A stretch of DNA of 64,000 bases from JAVDCA01 sp035293985 (GTDB taxonomy: Bacteria > Pseudomonadota > Alphaproteobacteria > Rhizobiales > Xanthobacteraceae), in contig DATGLS010000032.1 in assembly GCA_035293985.1 (NCBI GenBank), positions 349,159 through 413,158 on the forward strand. The letters are read 5' to 3'. Position numbers and translations under genes: made by a program. Positions 60,656 through 64,000 of the stretch are shown here, in pieces. Below the pieces are notes generated by a model, which was not told where the DNA came from, ran no database searches, and saw nothing but the letters and a program-made list of their open reading frames with translations. Within the stretch, counting starts at the first letter, position 1, and every line of letters starts with the position of its first letter.

Positions 60656-60681
60656 AGAGTGTTACTCCGGAGTTATACTCT
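60656..60681. promoter_or_regulatory. Palindromic operator over the TetR-operon promoter
   Basis: AGAGTGTTACTCC/GGAGTTATACTCT is a 26-base inverted repeat (11 of 13 pairs matching) whose half-site ACTCCGGAGT is perfect. On the minus strand TTGACT (60687-60682) and, after 17 bases, TAACAC (60664-60659) form a plausible -35/-10 pair overlapping the palindrome, with GGAGG next and the ATG at 60651. Typical architecture for a TetR autorepressor. Confidence 0.75.
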
Positions 60682-60864
60682 AGTCAACGGCAGCAGACCA
60701 AATGCCTGGGTCCTTGCCCGCGCAACCGATGCGAATCCGGGCAATCCGGTAGTCACCGCAGTTGGAACGGGCGCGGTGCCACATTGATCGGCCGCGCAGC
60801 ACCGGATCGCCTTTCGCGGGCGATGACGGCAAACTCATGCGCGAGGTCGTCGCAGCCGCCGACC

Positions 60865-61086
60865 TCACATCGTCTTCTGCTCGTGGCCGCATTCCTTGCA
60901 CTTGTAGGTCACGCGGGTCTCTCCCACGGGGATCTTGACGCGGTTCTGGGTGCCGCATTTGCCGCAAGTCTCCTCGCGCCGGCCGTCGACCTTGGTGACC
61001 GTGACGGTTCGCCTCTCCAGCGCCTCCTTCACGAGCCGGTCGAGCTCCTCGCGCGTTTGCTGCTTCGACGGCTTGTCCACGGACAT
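60865..61086 (-). CDS. Small zinc-ribbon protein
   Basis: A 73-residue protein: a helical N-terminus (SKQQTREELDRLVKEALERRTVTVTKVDG) and a C-terminal ribbon with C41GKC44 and C63KEC66, four Cys for one zinc. No named family. Start at 61086 has AAGGAG seven bases upstream. It may bind nucleic acid or protein. Divergent from the zf-CHCC gene at 61226. Confidence 0.72.
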   Translation of the reverse strand: MSVDKPSKQQTREELDRLVKEALERRTVTVTKVDGRREETCGKCGTQNRVKIPVGETRVTYKCKECGHEQKTM

Positions 61087-61225
61087 GGCATCTCCTTGCG
61101 TGACGCGCCGGGACACTAGCGCATGCCGAGGGCGGCTTGTAGCCCGGACCTCTAGGAATCGCCCCCCGCCCTCGCTATGTTCCGCACGTTCCCGCACCGG
61201 ATGACGCAACGCGAGGTCGCTTTCC

Positions 61226-61471
61226 ATGGCCGAGACGGTCGTTCCCCACTTCCACAACGACGCCGGCGTTGCGGTGATCGAGATCGGCGCGCGCGAGTTC
61301 ATGTGCATCGGCGCAAAACCGCCGCTCGACCATCCGCACGTCTTCCTCGACATGGGCGGGGACAACGAGATCATCTGCCCGTATTGCTCGACGCTCTACC
61401 GGCACGATCCCGCGCTCGATCCGCACGCCGCGCGTCCGCCCGAATGCGCGTTCGAGCCGGCCTCCGCCTGA
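61226..61471 (+). CDS. Zinc-finger zf-CHCC-type protein
   Basis: An 81-residue protein of the family related to the mitochondrial complex I subunit NDUFS6: ligands C27 (REFMCIG), H36 (PPLDHPHVFLDMG), C51 and C54 (ICPYC). The alphaproteobacterial members are small cytoplasmic zinc proteins, some linked to respiratory complex I assembly. The next gene, an FAD monooxygenase, starts 28 bases later. Confidence 0.82.
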   Translation: MAETVVPHFHNDAGVAVIEIGAREFMCIGAKPPLDHPHVFLDMGGDNEIICPYCSTLYRHDPALDPHAARPPECAFEPASA

Positions 61472-61498
61472 TCCAAAAGCAGAAGGACCAGCGAAAAT

Positions 61499-62692
61499 TT
61501 GTCGGCGCGCACCATCATCATTGCGGGCGCCGGCATCGGCGGATTGACGGCGGCGCTCGGGCTCGCACGCAAGGGTTTCCACGTCGAGCTGTTCGAGCAG
61601 GCGCCGCGGCTCGAGGAGACCGGCGCCGGCATCCAGCTCTCGCCCAATGCAACGCGCGTGCTGACCGGCCTCGGTCTCGGTTCCGCGATCGAGCCCGCCA
61701 TCGTCGCGCCCGAAGCCCTCGTCATCCGCACAGCCGGTGGCCGCGACGTCGCCCGCCTGCCGCTCGGCGCCGCGACCCCGCGCTACGGCGCACCGTATTG
61801 GATCATCCACCGCGCCGACCTGCAGGCGGCGCTGCTCGCCGCCGTCACGGCGAACGATAACGTGACGCTGACGCTGGGCACGGCCATCGCGGGCTGCGCC
61901 GCCCACGGCGACGGCGTGACCGTGCAGACGGCGCGACTCGCGATGGGCGTGCCGCAGACGCGCGCGAGCGAGGCCGACGCCCTGATCGGCGCCGACGGCC
62001 TGTGGTCGACCGTGCGCCGGCTGATCGGGGAAACCGAGCCGCCGCGGTTCGCTCGCCGCGCCGCTTGGCGCGCGCTGGTGCCGGCCGAGAGCGTCGCGGC
62101 GGAATTCCGCGCCCCGGCGGTCCATCTCTGGCTCGGCAGCGGCGCTCACCTGGTCCACTATCCGGTCAAGGGTGGCGCCATGATCAACATCGTCGCGATC
62201 GCGCGCGCGCCGCAGCCGAGCAGGGGCTGGAGCACGCAAGCGTCGGCCGACGAGGTGCGGGCGCGATTCCGCCGCGGCTGGGCGGCCGCCGCGCGCGACA
62301 TCGTCGCGGCACCGGCGCAGTGGCTCAAATGGCCGCTCCACGACCGCCCGCCCGCCCCGTTCGCCGGCTGCGGCGCCGTGACGCTGATCGGGGACGCTGC
62401 CCATCCGATGCTGCCTTTTCTCGCCCAGGGCGCTGCCATGGCGATCGAGGACGCGGCCGTGCTCGCCGCCGTGCTCGGCTCCGCGTCCGATGACGTTGCG
62501 GCCGCGCTGCGCCGCTACGAGGCCGCGCGCGGACCTCGTACGGCGCGGGTCCAGCGCGCCGCGCGGCGCAACGACACGGTCTATCACCTCGCCTGGCCCA
62601 TCTCGGCGCTGCGCGATCGCGCCATGGCACGGATGGGCAGCGACGGGCTGCTCGCCCGGTTCGATTGGATTTATGGCTGGCAGCCGGATTAG
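61499..62692 (+). CDS. FAD-dependent monooxygenase (PHBH/salicylate hydroxylase-like)
   Basis: A 397-residue class A flavin hydroxylase. The FAD dinucleotide fold is GAGIGG (10-15), followed by LFEQAPRLEETGAGIQLSPNATRVL; the second motif DALIGADGLWSTVR; the third GDAAHPMLPFLAQGAAMAIEDAAVLA. These enzymes hydroxylate aromatic acids with NAD(P)H and O2. Start is TTG at 61499, with AAGGA 12 bases upstream, unusually far, but there is no better start before the first strand. Downstream gene begins 42 bases later. Confidence 0.88.
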   Translation: MSARTIIIAGAGIGGLTAALGLARKGFHVELFEQAPRLEETGAGIQLSPNATRVLTGLGLGSAIEPAIVAPEALVIRTAGGRDVARLPLGAATPRYGAPYWIIHRADLQAALLAAVTANDNVTLTLGTAIAGCAAHGDGVTVQTARLAMGVPQTRASEADALIGADGLWSTVRRLIGETEPPRFARRAAWRALVPAESVAAEFRAPAVHLWLGSGAHLVHYPVKGGAMINIVAIARAPQPSRGWSTQASADEVRARFRRGWAAAARDIVAAPAQWLKWPLHDRPPAPFAGCGAVTLIGDAAHPMLPFLAQGAAMAIEDAAVLAAVLGSASDDVAAALRRYEAARGPRTARVQRAARRNDTVYHLAWPISALRDRAMARMGSDGLLARFDWIYGWQPD

Positions 62693-62733
62693 ATTGGCGC
62701 CGAATAGAAGACGCCTTGCTCGAGGAAACGCCG

Positions 62734-63756
62734 ATGCTCTTTCCCGCCTCCTCCGCCGGCAGCCTGCCGAAGCCGTCCTGGCTCGCCGAGCCCAACAAGC
62801 TGTGGCCGCAGTGGAAGCTCGCGGGCGACGAGCTGCGCTGCGCCAAGCTCGACGCGACGCTGCTCACCGTCAAGGAGCAGGAGGATGCGGGCATCGACAT
62901 CGTCACCGACGGCGAGCAGTCGCGCCAGCACTTCGTGCACGGCTTCCTCGAGTTCGTCGACGGCATCGACTTCGATCACAAGGTCGAGATGGGCATCCGC
63001 AACGATCGCTACAAAGCGATGGTGCCGACCGTCACCGGCGCGCTCAAGCTCAAGGGCCGCGTCCACGCCGCGGAGGCGCGCCACGCCCGCGCGCACACGA
63101 CGCGCCAGCTCAAGATCACGTTGCCCGGCCCGATGACCATCATCGACACCATCGCGGACGCGCATTACGGCGACCGCGTCAAGATGGCGTTCGCGTTCGC
63201 GGACTTGCTCAACAGCGAGGCGCGCGCGCTCTGTGACGACGGCGTCGACGTGATCCAGTTCGACGAGCCCGCCTTCAACGTCTACATGAAAGAGGTGACC
63301 GAGTGGGGCGTCGAGGCGCTGCACCGCGCGATCGCGGGCCTGCAGTGCAAGAGCGCCGTGCACATCTGCTACGGCTACGGCATCAAGGCGAACATCGACT
63401 GGAAGCAGAGCCTGGGCTCCGAGTGGCGGCAATACGAGGAGATCTTTCCGGCGCTGGCCAAAAGCCGCATCGACCAGGTCTCGCTCGAATGCCGCAACTC
63501 GAAGGTGCCGATGAACCTGCTCAAGCTGCTCGACGGCAAGGACGTGCTGGTCGGCGCGATCGACGTCGCCACCGACGAATGCGAGACCCCCGACGAGGTC
63601 GCGGCCGTGATCGAGGAGGCGACCAAATACGTCGCCAAGGAAAAGATCATCCCCTGCACCAACTGCGGCATGGCCCCGATGCGCCGCGACATCGCCCTGG
63701 GCAAGCTCAAGGCGCTGGGCGATGGCGCGCGATTGGCAAGGGCGAGGCTGGGGTGA
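62734..63756 (+). CDS. MetE-like (cobalamin-independent methionine synthase C-terminal domain) protein
   Basis: A 340-residue protein equal to the C-terminal catalytic half of MetE. Start FPASSAGSLPKPSWL, then VKEQEDAGIDIVTDGEQSRQHFVHGF, LPGPMTIIDTI, VIQFDEPAFNV; the zinc ligands appear as His in AVHICYGYG (1 His, 1 Cys) and Cys in IIPCTNCGMAP. Methionine synthase proper is about 750 residues; single-domain relatives use other methyl donors or substrates. GAGGAAA lies five bases before the ATG. Same direction as the FAD hydroxylase. Confidence 0.88.
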   Translation: MLFPASSAGSLPKPSWLAEPNKLWPQWKLAGDELRCAKLDATLLTVKEQEDAGIDIVTDGEQSRQHFVHGFLEFVDGIDFDHKVEMGIRNDRYKAMVPTVTGALKLKGRVHAAEARHARAHTTRQLKITLPGPMTIIDTIADAHYGDRVKMAFAFADLLNSEARALCDDGVDVIQFDEPAFNVYMKEVTEWGVEALHRAIAGLQCKSAVHICYGYGIKANIDWKQSLGSEWRQYEEIFPALAKSRIDQVSLECRNSKVPMNLLKLLDGKDVLVGAIDVATDECETPDEVAAVIEEATKYVAKEKIIPCTNCGMAPMRRDIALGKLKALGDGARLARARLG

Positions 63757-64000
63757 CGGCTCGGCCACCCTCGTCCTTCGAGACGTCTCGTGCGAAGCCG
63801 CGCGAGGCTCCTCAGGATGAGGGTATCGCGTTCGTCGGGACCAACCTCACGACAGCCTCATGGTGAGTTGCTCACCGGCGTGGCCGACCCCTACGCATGA
63901 AACGCGCGGTAGGCGGGAGTGCTATCCTGAGGGTCCGCTGGCACCGAGGTCGGAAACTCCTTGGTGCAATCAGCCCGACGGTGAGTTTGACCCTGGGATC
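63757..64000. repeat. End-of-window region: dispersed repeat and a structured segment
   Basis: 63766-63866 belongs to the CCTCATCC-GAGGAG family (CCTCGTCCTTCGAGACGTCT, GGCTCCTCAGGATGAGGG). From 63930 to 63995 the sequence can fold as AGGGTC...GACCCT enclosing GCACCGAGG-(9)-CCTTGGTGC. No T-run follows. No gene begins before the right edge. The folded part may be a leader of a gene beyond the window, or chance. Confidence 0.4.

Overview
The window is GC-rich, densely packed DNA from what looks like an alphaproteobacterium of the Bradyrhizobiaceae/Xanthobacteraceae type (Rhizobiales). The grounds are the GC and codon bias, several orphan Bug/TctC-type binding proteins, branched-chain-type ABC transport, many FMN- and alpha/beta-hydrolase-type catabolic enzymes, tandem His-rich MDKKIVG proteins, and several families of short dispersed intergenic repeats. 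The genus is an inference. No rRNA, tRNA, CRISPR array or replication gene was seen.

Layout. 1-2.6 kb: a MATE exporter, the first codons of a probable second MATE gene, a DUF1127 protein and a GcvA-like LysR regulator, linked by a conserved non-coding element present three times. 3.6-8.3 kb: a complete five-gene branched-chain-type ABC transporter (binding protein, LivG, LivF, LivH, LivM). 8.5-16.9 kb: two beta-propeller proteins (one apparently 5'-truncated), a luciferase-like monooxygenase, two hydrolases, an SDR and a TauD-type dioxygenase. 17-22 kb: secreted proteins of unknown role, one of about 695 residues and Cys-rich, and a tandem pair of ABC_sub_bind-type proteins. 22-28.4 kb: an NtaA-type flavin monooxygenase divergent from a binding-protein-like protein without a signal peptide, then a UbiD decarboxylase, a GT9-like protein and an MBL hydrolase. 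28.4-36.6 kb: DUF4189 protein, two TctC proteins, an SRPBCC-ArsR operon with a clear operator, GNAT, a class C serine hydrolase and an MDR oxidoreductase. 36.6-37.9 kb: an internally deleted IS1380-family element with intact ends and a target duplication. 38-44.8 kb: a lineage-specific stretch with a TPR protein, two poly-His proteins, two orphan HicB-like proteins, a TctC protein, a dihaem cytochrome c and two tail-collar proteins. 44.8-49 kb: a ThDP-enzyme/acyl-CoA-ligase pair divergent from a GntR regulator, with a perfect palindrome between them. 49-58 kb: gamma-carbonic anhydrase, CysE, DUF3126, two overlapping hydrolases, a secreted beta/gamma-crystallin protein with an FNR/FixK-type box, and membrane proteins. 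58.5-60.7 kb: a TetR(-hotdog)/ABM/haloacetate-dehalogenase operon with a palindromic operator. 60.8-64 kb: two zinc proteins, an FAD hydroxylase and a MetE-like protein.

How it fits together. The region reads as chromosomal accessory metabolism: uptake proteins next to single catabolic enzymes, each small unit with its own regulator. The best-supported regulatory units are SRPBCC-ArsR (30.7-31.6 kb), ThDP enzyme/CoA ligase under GntR (44.8-48.9 kb), and TetR-ABM-dehalogenase (58.5-60.7 kb). The less ordinary items are the triplicated MATE/LysR control element, the His-rich pair with its terminator, the TetR protein with a hotdog-like C-terminus, and the collar-domain pair with basic tails.
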